In this document: positions 1 to 7,043 of the stretch, one piece after another
Position numbering within the stretch: the stretch's first letter is position 1
How the letters are laid out: every line of letters begins with the position of its first letter
Source: Herbaspirillum sp. WKF16
GTDB taxonomy: Bacteria; Pseudomonadota; Gammaproteobacteria; Burkholderiales; Burkholderiaceae_D
Assembly (NCBI RefSeq): GCF_028993615.1
Contig: NZ_CP118632.1
Span: forward strand, 1,426,001 to 1,490,000
DNA length: 64,000 nucleotides
Direction: 5' to 3'
Notes under the pieces: model-generated
What the model saw: only the letters and a program-made list of their open reading frames with translations
What the model was told of the DNA's origin: nothing
The model's database searches: none
Position numbers and translations under genes: made by a program

Positions 1-1
1 G

Positions 2-358
2 GGCAAGCTGCCTTGCGACAATCCCTGGGCCGCGATGGCCGACCTGCAATGCCATGGCGCGCTGGTGATCGGCGCGGCGCGGCCGATGCCGGCCACGGTG
101 CTGGAACTGCGCGACGTGCTGGCCAGCCTGTCGATCGATGGGCGCGAGGAGGTGCGCGCTCGCGGCGGCAATCCGGCCGACCTGTGGCCGACCCTTTCGT
201 GGCTGGCGCGCCATTGCGCGCTGCGCGGGATGCCGTGGAAGAAGGGCCAGGTCGTCACCACCGGCTCATGCACCGGTTTGCATAACGCCCGTTCGGGCAC
301 GCTGGTGGAGGCGCGGCTGGAGGGCGTGGGCGCGGTCTCGCTGCGCTTCGCCGGCTGA
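2..358 (+). CDS. 2-keto-4-pentenoate hydratase / fumarylacetoacetate hydrolase family, C-terminal part
   Basis: The reading frame is open from the window edge and ends in TGA; only about the last 118 residues are present. The residues resemble the C-terminal half of MhpD-like 2-keto-4-pentenoate hydratases, with segments such as DLQCHGALVIG, the LPTL-like WPTLSWLARH helix and the GQVVTTGSCTG turn typical of the FAH fold. Family members hydrate 2-hydroxypentadienoates in meta-cleavage pathways of aromatic catabolism. The metal-binding acidic residues would lie upstream, outside the window, so the exact substrate cannot be judged. The next gene is on the opposite strand and ends 7 bases away, so this is the last gene of its transcription unit. 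Confidence 0.75.
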   Translation, partial: GKLPCDNPWAAMADLQCHGALVIGAARPMPATVLELRDVLASLSIDGREEVRARGGNPADLWPTLSWLARHCALRGMPWKKGQVVTTGSCTGLHNARSGTLVEARLEGVGAVSLRFAG

Positions 359-365
359 CACCGCT

Positions 366-1007
366 TCAGCTGCCGCGGCGATAGAAGGCCAGCGATCCCG
401 CCAGGGCCAGCAGGACGGCGCCGCAGGTGCGGTCCATCCAGAGGATGGCGCGGCGGCGCAGCAGGCTGACCGCGCGCGCGCCGATGAGCGCATAGGCGAA
501 CATGATCAGGAAGTCGATGGCGGCGAACAGCAGGCCGATGGCCACATACTGCGGCGCCTGCGGGGCGGCGCTGTCGATGAACTGCGGCAGCAGCGCCGAG
601 CAGAACAGGTAGCCCTTGGGATTGGTCACCGCCACCAGGAAGGACTTCATGAACACCTTGCGCGCGCCGGCGCGCCTGTCGTCCGGCATCGCGTCCAGGT
701 TAAGGCTGCCTTGCGAGCGCAGCATGCGCAGGCCGATCCATGCCAGGTAGGCGGCGCCGACCCACTTCACCACCGCGAACCAGAATTCCGAGGCCGCCAA
801 CAGCGCGCCCAGTCCCACCGCCACCGACGCCACCAGCACGAAATCCGACGCCAGCGCACCCAGCATGCCGGGGATGGCGCGGCGCACGCCCATGCGCGCG
901 CCGTTGGACAGCGCCAGCAGCACGGTCGGTCCGGGCGTGGCGATGGTGGCCACCGCGACCAGTGAGAACAGGGCGAGGGTGGTGTAGTTGAGGCTCAGGG
1001 CGGTCAT
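366..1007 (-). CDS. LysE/RhtB family amino-acid exporter
   Basis: A membrane protein of 213 residues, the normal length of the LysE/RhtB family, which exports amino acids and related metabolites across the inner membrane. The N-terminus carries the family signature ATPGPTVLLALSNGARMG, and VTNPKGYLFCSALLPQF is the second conserved segment. About six hydrophobic helices are visible. I chose the ATG at 1007 because a GGAGA motif lies seven bases upstream; a longer frame to 1040 adds only an arginine-rich stretch. It converges with the hydratase gene and is transcribed away from the beta-lactamase. The substrate is unknown. Confidence 0.9.
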   Translation of the reverse strand: MTALSLNYTTLALFSLVAVATIATPGPTVLLALSNGARMGVRRAIPGMLGALASDFVLVASVAVGLGALLAASEFWFAVVKWVGAAYLAWIGLRMLRSQGSLNLDAMPDDRRAGARKVFMKSFLVAVTNPKGYLFCSALLPQFIDSAAPQAPQYVAIGLLFAAIDFLIMFAYALIGARAVSLLRRRAILWMDRTCGAVLLALAGSLAFYRRGS

Positions 1008-1081
1008 GGCGTCTCCGGGCCGGCGGCGTTCCCGCCGCATGGCCGGGAAGACGCCGCCGGCGTCATGTGAGGCGCATTATG

Positions 1082-1981
1082 TCACGCCAGCCCGCGCGCG
1101 ATCAGCTTGCCGATCTCCGAGTGCACGCCGTTGCGCTTGTCCTCGGCGGCCGCGGTCTCGGTGAGGTAGACCGCGAACAGCAGCGGCGCGCCGCCCGGCG
1201 TCCAGGCCACGCCGACGGTATTGGTGCTGCCGCGGTTGCCGGTGCCGGTCTTGTCGCCCACCTTCCATCCCGCGGGCAGGCCGGCGCGCACGCGCTTGTC
1301 GCCGGTCTTGTTGTGCAGCAGCCATTGCGTGACCAGCGTGCGCGAGGCCGCATTGAGCGCGTTGCCCAGCACGATGCCGCGCAGGTCGGCCGTCATCGCC
1401 GCCGGCGTGGTGGTGTCGCGCGGGTCGCCGGGCACGGCTTCGTTGAGCGTGGGCTCGTTGCGGTCCAGGCGCGTCTGGTCGTCGCCCAGCGTGCGGATGA
1501 AGGCGGTCAGGCCGGCCGGGCCGCCCATGCTCTCCAGCAGCAGGTTGGCCGCGGTATTGTCGGACAGCGTCATCGCCGCCTCGCACAGCGCGGAGACCGA
1601 CAATCCCTCGCCGCCGACATGCTTGCCGGTGGTGGGGGAGTAGGGCACCAGCGCCTCGCGTCCGTAGACGATGCGCCGCTCCAGGCGCTCCTCGCCCAGG
1701 TCCACGCGCTTCAATACCGCGGCGGCGGCCAGGAACTTGAAGGTGCTGCACATCGGAAAGCGCTCGTCGGCGCGATAGCCCCAGCTGCCGCCATGCGAGG
1801 TATCGACGATGGACACCCCCAGGCGGCCGCCGACGCCCGCTTCCAGCGCCGCCATGCGTTCGACGAAGGTGAGCGAGTCCTTAGTTTTATTGCTGGCTTT
1901 GCCATCGGCCGCCCAGGCGCGCGTCACCAGGCCGCCGGCCGCCAGGCCCGCCATTGCAAGAAAATTCCTTCTTCCACGCAT
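1082..1981 (-). CDS. bla: class A beta-lactamase, Tat-type signal
   Basis: A 299-residue serine beta-lactamase that hydrolyses beta-lactams in the periplasm. All class A motifs are present: the S79-T-F-K82 active site, S140-D-N142, the omega-loop E176-P-T-L-N180 and K244-T-G246. The N-terminus GRRNFLAMAG followed by an alanine-rich hydrophobic stretch looks like a twin-arginine signal. A cysteine precedes the active serine (Ambler 69), as in Burkholderia Pen and several carbapenemases, but position 238 after KTG-T is glycine, so the C69-C238 disulfide of KPC/NmcA types is absent. The start at 1981 has GGAG upstream; the frame extends much further but without coding character. It is divergent from ampR, so expression is probably inducible by cell-wall fragments. 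Confidence 0.95.
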   Translation of the reverse strand: MRGRRNFLAMAGLAAGGLVTRAWAADGKASNKTKDSLTFVERMAALEAGVGGRLGVSIVDTSHGGSWGYRADERFPMCSTFKFLAAAAVLKRVDLGEERLERRIVYGREALVPYSPTTGKHVGGEGLSVSALCEAAMTLSDNTAANLLLESMGGPAGLTAFIRTLGDDQTRLDRNEPTLNEAVPGDPRDTTTPAAMTADLRGIVLGNALNAASRTLVTQWLLHNKTGDKRVRAGLPAGWKVGDKTGTGNRGSTNTVGVAWTPGGAPLLFAVYLTETAAAEDKRNGVHSEIGKLIARGLA

Positions 1982-2095
1982 GTGTTCTCCGTTGTGATGT
2001 TGTGAGGAAGTCCGGATGATAAGAAGTGGTGCGCCCGGCCACAATTCACGATAATTGGCGCAAGACCCAAGAAAAACTGATGCCGGGAGGCTTCC
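1982..2095. promoter_or_regulatory. bla-ampR divergent control region
   Basis: These 114 bases separate the start codons of the beta-lactamase and ampR. AmpR-type regulators bind between such divergent pairs. An AT-rich segment at 2043-2056 has AATT at both ends around a short core and is the best candidate within it, but I cannot match the enterobacterial AmpR box with confidence. The GGGAGG ribosome site for ampR lies at about 2085-2090. Confidence 0.4.
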
Positions 2096-2956
2096 ATGTA
2101 TTTGCCGCTCAATGCCTTGCGCGCCTTCGAGGCGTCGGCGCGCCATCTCTCCTTTACCCGCGCCGCCGACGAGCTCAACGTCACCCAGACCGCGGTCAGC
2201 ATGCAGGTCAAGAACCTGGAGGAGCGGCTGGGCGCCGCGCTGTTTCGCCGGCTGCCGCGCGGCCTGGCGCTGACCGACGAGGGGTTGGCGCTGCTGCCGG
2301 TGGTGGCCGAATCCTTCGGCCGCATCGGCGCCGTGCTGGCGCAATTCGAGAACGGCCGCAAGCGCGAGGTGCTTACGCTGGGCGTGGTCGGCACCTTCGC
2401 GGTGGGCTGGCTGATGCCGCGCCTGCGCCAATTCCAGCAGAGTTATCCCTTCGTCGACCTGCGCCTGCTGACCAACAACAACCGCGTCGACCTGGCCGGC
2501 GAGGGCCTCGATTACGCGATCCGGTTTGGCGATGGTGCATGGCACGGCACCGAGGCTGAACGATTGTTCAGCGCGCCGGCCGCGCCCATGTGCGCGCCCG
2601 AGATCGCCGCACGCCTGCGCCGGCCCGTCGACCTGGCGGCCGAGACCCTGCTGCGCTCCTACCGCAGCGAGGAGTGGAACGAATGGTTCGCCGCCGCCGG
2701 CGCGCCTTGCCCGCCGATCCGCGGCTTCGTGTTCGACTCCTCGCTGACCATGGCCGAAGCTGCGGCGCAGCAAGCCGGCGTGGCCCTGCTGCCGGTGCTG
2801 ATGTTCGAGCGGGAACTGCGCCAGGGACGCCTGGTCTGTCCTTTTGAGACCAGCATAGCGCTCGGCGCCTACTGGCTCACGCGGCTCAAGTCGAAGCAGG
2901 AAACCGCGGCCATGCTGGCCTTCCGCGAATGGCTGATGGCGCAGGCGGGCGCCTGA
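2096..2956 (+). CDS. ampR: AmpR-type LysR regulator of beta-lactamase
   Basis: A 286-residue LysR-type regulator with the winged-helix DNA-binding domain at about residues 1-65 (LNALRAFEASARHLSFTRAA) and a two-lobed effector domain. It is recognisable as AmpR rather than a generic LysR: conserved stretches include GVVGTFAVGWLMPRL, NNRVDLAGEGLDYAIRFGDG, AWHGTEAE, LLRSYRSEEWNEW and SYWLTRL-like AYWLTRLKSK, which match enterobacterial AmpR. AmpR binds muropeptides and switches the divergent beta-lactamase between repression and activation. The start has a clear GGGAGG site. Placement beside a class A enzyme resembles Burkholderia penR-penA. An AmpD/AmpG recycling route would be needed elsewhere in the genome. 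Confidence 0.92.
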   Translation: MYLPLNALRAFEASARHLSFTRAADELNVTQTAVSMQVKNLEERLGAALFRRLPRGLALTDEGLALLPVVAESFGRIGAVLAQFENGRKREVLTLGVVGTFAVGWLMPRLRQFQQSYPFVDLRLLTNNNRVDLAGEGLDYAIRFGDGAWHGTEAERLFSAPAAPMCAPEIAARLRRPVDLAAETLLRSYRSEEWNEWFAAAGAPCPPIRGFVFDSSLTMAEAAAQQAGVALLPVLMFERELRQGRLVCPFETSIALGAYWLTRLKSKQETAAMLAFREWLMAQAGA

Positions 2957-3168
2957 GCGGTGACTACTCCTCGCTTGCCGGCAGGTGAGGGCGAATCGCA
3001 ACAAGTGGCGATTCCTAGGAATTTTCCTGATAGACGCCAGCCCAAGCTGGACATAGAATAAATGATATAAACAATTTCGACGGGAGCGCCGGACGCCGGT
3101 ATCGCATCCTCCCGCGAGAGCCAGGCGGTACCTGTACCAACCCAAGTGCAAAGAAACGGGGGCATCTC

Positions 3169-3312
3169 ATGAAATACTTCGCTAAGCTCTATCGCAAGTT
3201 GCTCGACTACCTGAACGACTCGGGAGACCTGACCACGGGTTCGCATCGCGGTCCGCCGCAATCCTGCAGCCTGTACTCGGGCCTGTCGGGGATGGACGAG
3301 CGACGACGCTGA
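3169..3312 (+). CDS. small hypothetical protein, 47 residues
   Basis: An open frame begins with MKYFAKLYRKLLDYLNDSGD and ends with MDERRR. It starts at an ATG preceded by a purine-rich AAACGGGGG stretch at a suitable distance, and ends 8 bases before a strong hairpin. An AT-rich segment at about 3055-3080 upstream, unusual for this GC-rich DNA, could hold a promoter. The first 20 residues could form an amphipathic basic helix; the rest is serine/glycine-rich and polar with one cysteine. No family is recognised. The combination of start signal, AT-rich leader and terminator supports a real gene, but coding status is not certain. Confidence 0.5.
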   Translation: MKYFAKLYRKLLDYLNDSGDLTTGSHRGPPQSCSLYSGLSGMDERRR

Positions 3313-3320
3313 CACATCGG

Positions 3321-3355
3321 CGGCGGCCAGCCACAGCGCTGGCCGCCGCGTTTCA
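3321..3355 (+). terminator. hairpin after the 47-residue gene
   Basis: An 11-bp perfect stem pairs 3321-3331 (CGGCGGCCAGC) with 3338-3348 around a six-base loop. Only three T residues follow, so termination strength is uncertain. It lies 8 bases after the small gene's stop codon. Confidence 0.55.
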
Positions 3356-3534
3356 GCTCCCCGCCCTGAAGCGTTCTGCTTCGCCTGTCCTTCTCGTAGT
3401 TCTTCTGTTTTCTCCTGGCTTCCCTCTTCGTTTCCCCTCTTTTTACCTCGTTTGTCCGCGCCATAAGCCCGCACCAATCGCGCTCATCCGGCCTGCCCGG
3501 CGCCCGGTTGCACGCGCGGTTTTCGTGCGAAGGC

Positions 3535-3563
3535 AGGGCGCGGTGCATGCCGCGCCCTTTTTT
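3535..3563 (+). terminator. rho-independent terminator
   Basis: A 9-bp stem pairs 3535-3543 (AGGGCGCGG) with 3550-3558 around TGCATG and runs into six T residues. The T run is on the plus strand, so it stops transcription entering from the ampR/small-gene side before the convergent LysR gene. The 3313-3534 stretch before it holds no convincing gene. Confidence 0.75.
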
Positions 3564-3587
3564 GGTGTGCCGCACAAATGCCGCCGC

Positions 3588-4493
3588 TCAGGCGGCTGCG
3601 GCCGCACCGGAAGAGCGCACGTGGAACTCGCGCAGGATGGACAGGAACAGGTCGGAGCGGTGCGTGGACGGGCGTCCGGGATCGGTCACCGCGCAGATGG
3701 TGTGCTGGAAACTCGGGCTGCCGCGGCGCGCGCGCAACGCGTAGCGCTTGCCGATCATCTGGGCATAGTGGGTCGGCAGCAGGCCGACGTAGTCGCCGGT
3801 GGCGACCAGCAGCGCAATTGCCTCCAGCCCGCCCGCATCGGGGCCGCGTGCGTAGCCGCCGGCGGCCAGCACGGCATCGACATAGGGGTGGGGGCGATAC
3901 ACCAGCGCCGGCTCGCGGGCGCCGCGCGCCTCCCGGCTTTCCTTGCGGATGGCGCCGTAGATGCGATGGCTCTCCGAGAACAGCGGCAGGAACTCGAACT
4001 CATCCTCGCCCGGATAGCGCCCGCGCACGGCGATGTCCACCCGCTGCTCGCGCAGCGCCTGGTTGAGTTCGGGAAAGGTCATCACCTCGATGCGCGGCTG
4101 CACGTTGGGCGCGCGGCGCTTGAGCATGGCGATCGCCTGCGGCAGCTTGCAGTCGGGATGGCTCAGCGCATGCTCCACCACGCCCAGCGCCAGCGGCCCC
4201 GACAGCACGCCGTGCACCGCATCGATTTCGGGCCGGATGCGCTCCAGCGAGCGCAGCGCGCCGGTGGCCAGCTTCACCGCCACCTCGCCCTCGGGCGTGA
4301 GCCGGAAGCCCGCAGGACCGCGCTCGCACAGGCGCACGCCCAGGCGCTCCTCGACCTCGCGCACGTGGCGGCTGATCGAGGCCTTGGACATGTGCAGCAA
4401 CTTCTCCGCCGCCGCAAAACCTCCGGCCTCGGCAACGTTGCAGAACACCCGCAGCGAGCGCAGGTCGCGCTCATCGAAGTCGAGACGGATCAT
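3588..4493 (-). CDS. LysR-family transcriptional regulator
   Basis: A 301-residue LysR-type regulator with a helix-turn-helix at about residues 10-68 (LRSLRVFCNVAEAGGFAAAE, SKASISRHVREVEERLG) and a periplasmic-binding-like effector domain. It is divergent from the ureohydrolase gene with a 159-bp shared gap, the usual arrangement in which a LysR protein controls its neighbour, so it probably regulates the ureohydrolase-RidA-binding protein unit in response to the substrate or product. The C-terminus ends in a run of alanines. The effector is unknown. Confidence 0.88.
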   Translation of the reverse strand: MIRLDFDERDLRSLRVFCNVAEAGGFAAAEKLLHMSKASISRHVREVEERLGVRLCERGPAGFRLTPEGEVAVKLATGALRSLERIRPEIDAVHGVLSGPLALGVVEHALSHPDCKLPQAIAMLKRRAPNVQPRIEVMTFPELNQALREQRVDIAVRGRYPGEDEFEFLPLFSESHRIYGAIRKESREARGAREPALVYRPHPYVDAVLAAGGYARGPDAGGLEAIALLVATGDYVGLLPTHYAQMIGKRYALRARRGSPSFQHTICAVTDPGRPSTHRSDLFLSILREFHVRSSGAAAAA

Positions 4494-4527
4494 TTTGGGG
4501 CGTTTCCTTGCACACGGTAAAGTCTTG

Positions 4528-4562
4528 GAAAATGAAACTATACCCCCAAAAGAATCATTTTC
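4528..4562. promoter_or_regulatory. candidate LysR operator between divergent genes
   Basis: The 159-bp gap between the LysR gene and the ureohydrolase gene contains the inverted repeat GAAAATGA (4528-4535) and TCATTTTC (4555-4562) separated by 19 bases. The region is AT-rich compared with its surroundings. It is a plausible binding site for the LysR protein. Confidence 0.4.
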
Positions 4563-4652
4563 TATTGCCTCATCGGCTGGCTACAGTGCATTCACCACGG
4601 CGGCAGTCGCCACACCGCCGCCGCCCGGATCTTTCAACAAGGATGCCCAGCC

Positions 4653-5624
4653 ATGGAACAACTCACCACACCGCCCCGCACCGGCCACAAGACCTTGCTC
4701 TATTCGGAGCTGGTCGCCGATTTCACGGAGAAGTCCGAACTGAAATCCGACATCGCCGTGCTGGGCATGCCCTTCGGCGCCGCCTACGGCCCGCGCCAGT
4801 ACAGCAATGACCAGACCAATGCGCCGCAAGCCCTGCGCGAGCTGACCGACCGCATGGTGCGCCACCCCTCGCACTACGACTTCGACATCGACGGCCCGCT
4901 GCTGCAGGAGCGCGACGACATCCGCTTCGTCGATTGCGGCGACGTCATGCCCGACCTCTCCAAGCCGGACGACCACAAGCGCCGCGCCGAGATCGCGGTG
5001 CGCCAGATCCTGCGCGGCGGCGGCATGCCCATCGTGCTGGGCGGCGACCACGGCATCACCAATCCGGTGCTGCGCGGCTTCGATGAAGTCGGCCCGGTGA
5101 CGCTGGTGCACATCGACGCCCATCTGGACTGGCGCGATGAAGTCAACGGCGTGCGCGACGGCCTCTCCAGCGTGATCCGCCGCGCCTCGGAATTGCCGTT
5201 CATCAAGCACATCGTGCAGATCGGCCTGCGCGCCCAGGGCAGCGGCCGGCCGGCCGACTATCGCGCGGCCAAGGAGTGGGGCGCGGACTTGATCAGCGCC
5301 TACGAACTGCACGACATCGGCATGGACGCCGTGCTGGCGCGCATCCCGGACGGCGGCAACTATTACCTCACCATCGACGCCGACGGCCTCGATTGCGCCA
5401 TGATGCCGGCCGTCGACGGCCCGGCGCCGGGCGGCGTGACCTTCCTCCAGGCACGGAAGTTGATACACGGCCTGGTCAAGAAGGGCCGCGTGGTGGGCAT
5501 GGACATCGTCGAGATCCAGCCGGCCAAGGACAACGCCAGCAAGATCAGCTGCGTGACCGCCGGCCGCCTGATCGTGAACCTGATCGGCGCCACCATCCGC
5601 GCCGGCTATTTCGACAAGAAATAA
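4653..5624 (+). CDS. agmatinase-like ureohydrolase
   Basis: A 323-residue member of the arginase/agmatinase family, which hydrolyses guanidino compounds to urea and an amine with two manganese ions. The metal ligands are visible: H133 in GGDHG, D155-A-H157-L-D159, and D242-A-D244 in TIDADGLDCAM. The last motif departs from the common SxDxDxxDP form, with CAM replacing the DP segment, so substrate preference may differ from classical agmatinase; guanidinobutyrate or another guanidino acid is possible. A RidA protein and an amino-acid binding protein follow in the same direction, suggesting uptake and use of a guanidino amino acid as a nitrogen source. LysR control from the divergent gene is likely. 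Confidence 0.9.
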   Translation: MEQLTTPPRTGHKTLLYSELVADFTEKSELKSDIAVLGMPFGAAYGPRQYSNDQTNAPQALRELTDRMVRHPSHYDFDIDGPLLQERDDIRFVDCGDVMPDLSKPDDHKRRAEIAVRQILRGGGMPIVLGGDHGITNPVLRGFDEVGPVTLVHIDAHLDWRDEVNGVRDGLSSVIRRASELPFIKHIVQIGLRAQGSGRPADYRAAKEWGADLISAYELHDIGMDAVLARIPDGGNYYLTIDADGLDCAMMPAVDGPAPGGVTFLQARKLIHGLVKKGRVVGMDIVEIQPAKDNASKISCVTAGRLIVNLIGATIRAGYFDKK

Positions 5625-5688
5625 GCGACGCCGCACCAACCCGCAGCACGCAGCTCCTTCAACCAAGCACTTACCCATCGGGACAGAC

Positions 5689-6102
5689 ATGGCACATACA
5701 CGCATCCGCAAGTTCAACACCAAGGAAACCTATCCGGAACAGAAGATCGACAACGACCTGTGCCAGGCCGTCGTGGCGCGCGGCACCACGGTGTTCCTGC
5801 GCGGCCAGATCGGCCAGGACCTGGATACCTCCGAGAGCGTCTGCATCGGCGACGTCAAGGGCCAGACCGAGCAAGCCATGAAGAACATCGACATGCTGCT
5901 CAAGGAAGCCGGCAGCAAGCTGGAGCACATCTGCAAGGTCACCATCTACATCTCCGACCCGCGCTTTCGCGAGGACGTCTACCTGGTGGTCGGCAAGTGG
6001 CTCAAGGGCGTGTTCCCGGTCTCGACCGGCATCGTCGTGACCGCCTTCGCCCGTCCGGAATACCTGGTCGAGGTCGACGCCACCGCCGTCATCCCCGACT
6101 GA
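5689..6102 (+). CDS. RidA/YjgF family protein
   Basis: A 137-residue protein of the RidA (YjgF/YER057c/UK114) family, whose members deaminate reactive enamine/imine intermediates. The conserved C-terminal core is present (ISDPRFREDVYLVVGKWLKG, then FARPEYLVEVDATAVI); the arginine in FARPEYLVE aligns with the catalytic Arg105 of RidA. The N-terminus is slightly longer than in E. coli RidA. It follows the ureohydrolase by 64 bases and precedes the binding protein, so its likely job is to clear or hydrolyse an imine intermediate in that pathway. Confidence 0.88.
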   Translation: MAHTRIRKFNTKETYPEQKIDNDLCQAVVARGTTVFLRGQIGQDLDTSESVCIGDVKGQTEQAMKNIDMLLKEAGSKLEHICKVTIYISDPRFREDVYLVVGKWLKGVFPVSTGIVVTAFARPEYLVEVDATAVIPD

Positions 6103-6162
6103 GCGCGAGTTCGTTCGTCATCCATCCCGACCACCCAGCTTCATCCCCAGAAAGGATATTCC

Positions 6163-6954
6163 ATGAAACGCCGCTCGCTACTCGCACTGATCAGCCTCAC
6201 CGCGGCAGCCGCCTGTATTTTTTCGGGCAATGCATTCGCCGATGACCTGTACAACACCATCATGGCGCGCAAGTCGATTCGCGTGGCCGTGCCGACCGAC
6301 TATCCGCCCTACGGCTCGGTCGGCACCGACATGACGCCGCGCGGCTACGATATCGACATGGCCAACCTGATCGGCAAGAAGCTGGGCGTGAAGGTGGACC
6401 TGATCCCGGTGACCGCGCCCAACCGCATCGCCTACCTGCAGACCAACAAGGCCGACATCACCATCTCCTCGCTGGGCAAGACCGCCGAGCGCGCCAAGGT
6501 GGTCGATTTCAGCATCGCCTACGCGCCGTTCTTCGATGCCGTGTTCGGCACCAAGAAGGTCAAGGCCACCACCTTCGACGAGCTCAAGGGCAAGACCATC
6601 TCGGTGACCCGCGGCTCCATGCAGGACCAGGAGCTGGAACAGATGGCGCCGGGCGCGCAGGTCAAGCGCTTCGAAGACAACAACTCGACGCTGTCGGCCT
6701 TCCTGGCGGGCCAGGTGCAGATGTTCGCCACCGGCACCACGGTCGCGGCCGCGCTGCAGAAGATGAACCCGGCGCTGGACATGGAGCTCAAGGTGATCCT
6801 GGCCAACGCGCCGTGCTACGTGGCCATGCCGCGCGGCGAATCGACGCTGCTGGCCAAGATCAACATGATCATCCGCGAAGCGCGCACCGACGGCACCATC
6901 GACAAGTTCTCCAACACCTGGCTGGGCGCCCCGGCCGGCCAGCTGCCGGACTGA
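6163..6954 (+). CDS. ABC transporter substrate-binding protein, family 3
   Basis: A 263-residue periplasmic binding protein of the polar amino-acid family. A cleavable signal peptide ends near NAFADD, and the mature part has the family hallmarks RVAVPTDYPPYG, GYDIDMANLIGKKLG and ADITISSLGKTAERAKVVDFS. The start has an AAAGGA site. No permease or ATPase gene follows, so it is an orphan that must share a membrane complex encoded elsewhere. Position after the ureohydrolase and RidA genes suggests it captures a basic or guanidino amino acid. A terminator follows directly. Confidence 0.9.
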   Translation: MKRRSLLALISLTAAAACIFSGNAFADDLYNTIMARKSIRVAVPTDYPPYGSVGTDMTPRGYDIDMANLIGKKLGVKVDLIPVTAPNRIAYLQTNKADITISSLGKTAERAKVVDFSIAYAPFFDAVFGTKKVKATTFDELKGKTISVTRGSMQDQELEQMAPGAQVKRFEDNNSTLSAFLAGQVQMFATGTTVAAALQKMNPALDMELKVILANAPCYVAMPRGESTLLAKINMIIREARTDGTIDKFSNTWLGAPAGQLPD

Positions 6955-6974
6955 TCGCGGCAAGCTGGGCGACG

Positions 6975-7005
6975 CGGCCGGTTCCCGATGGGACCGGCCG
7001 TTTTT
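6975..7005 (+). terminator. rho-independent terminator after the ureohydrolase unit
   Basis: CGGCCGGT (6975-6982) pairs with ACCGGCCG (6993-7000), extended by a few C-G pairs with one bulged T, and is followed by TTTTT. It closes the three-gene unit. Confidence 0.85.
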
Positions 7006-7043
7006 CATTGCAGCCTCGCGCGAGGCATGGAACAGGAGCGGAC

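Noticed and set aside
1082..3151. A 689-codon minus-strand frame running from the beta-lactamase through ampR
   Set aside because: The part upstream of 1981 lies opposite ampR, has no family features, and the beta-lactamase has a proper signal peptide and ribosome site at 1981.
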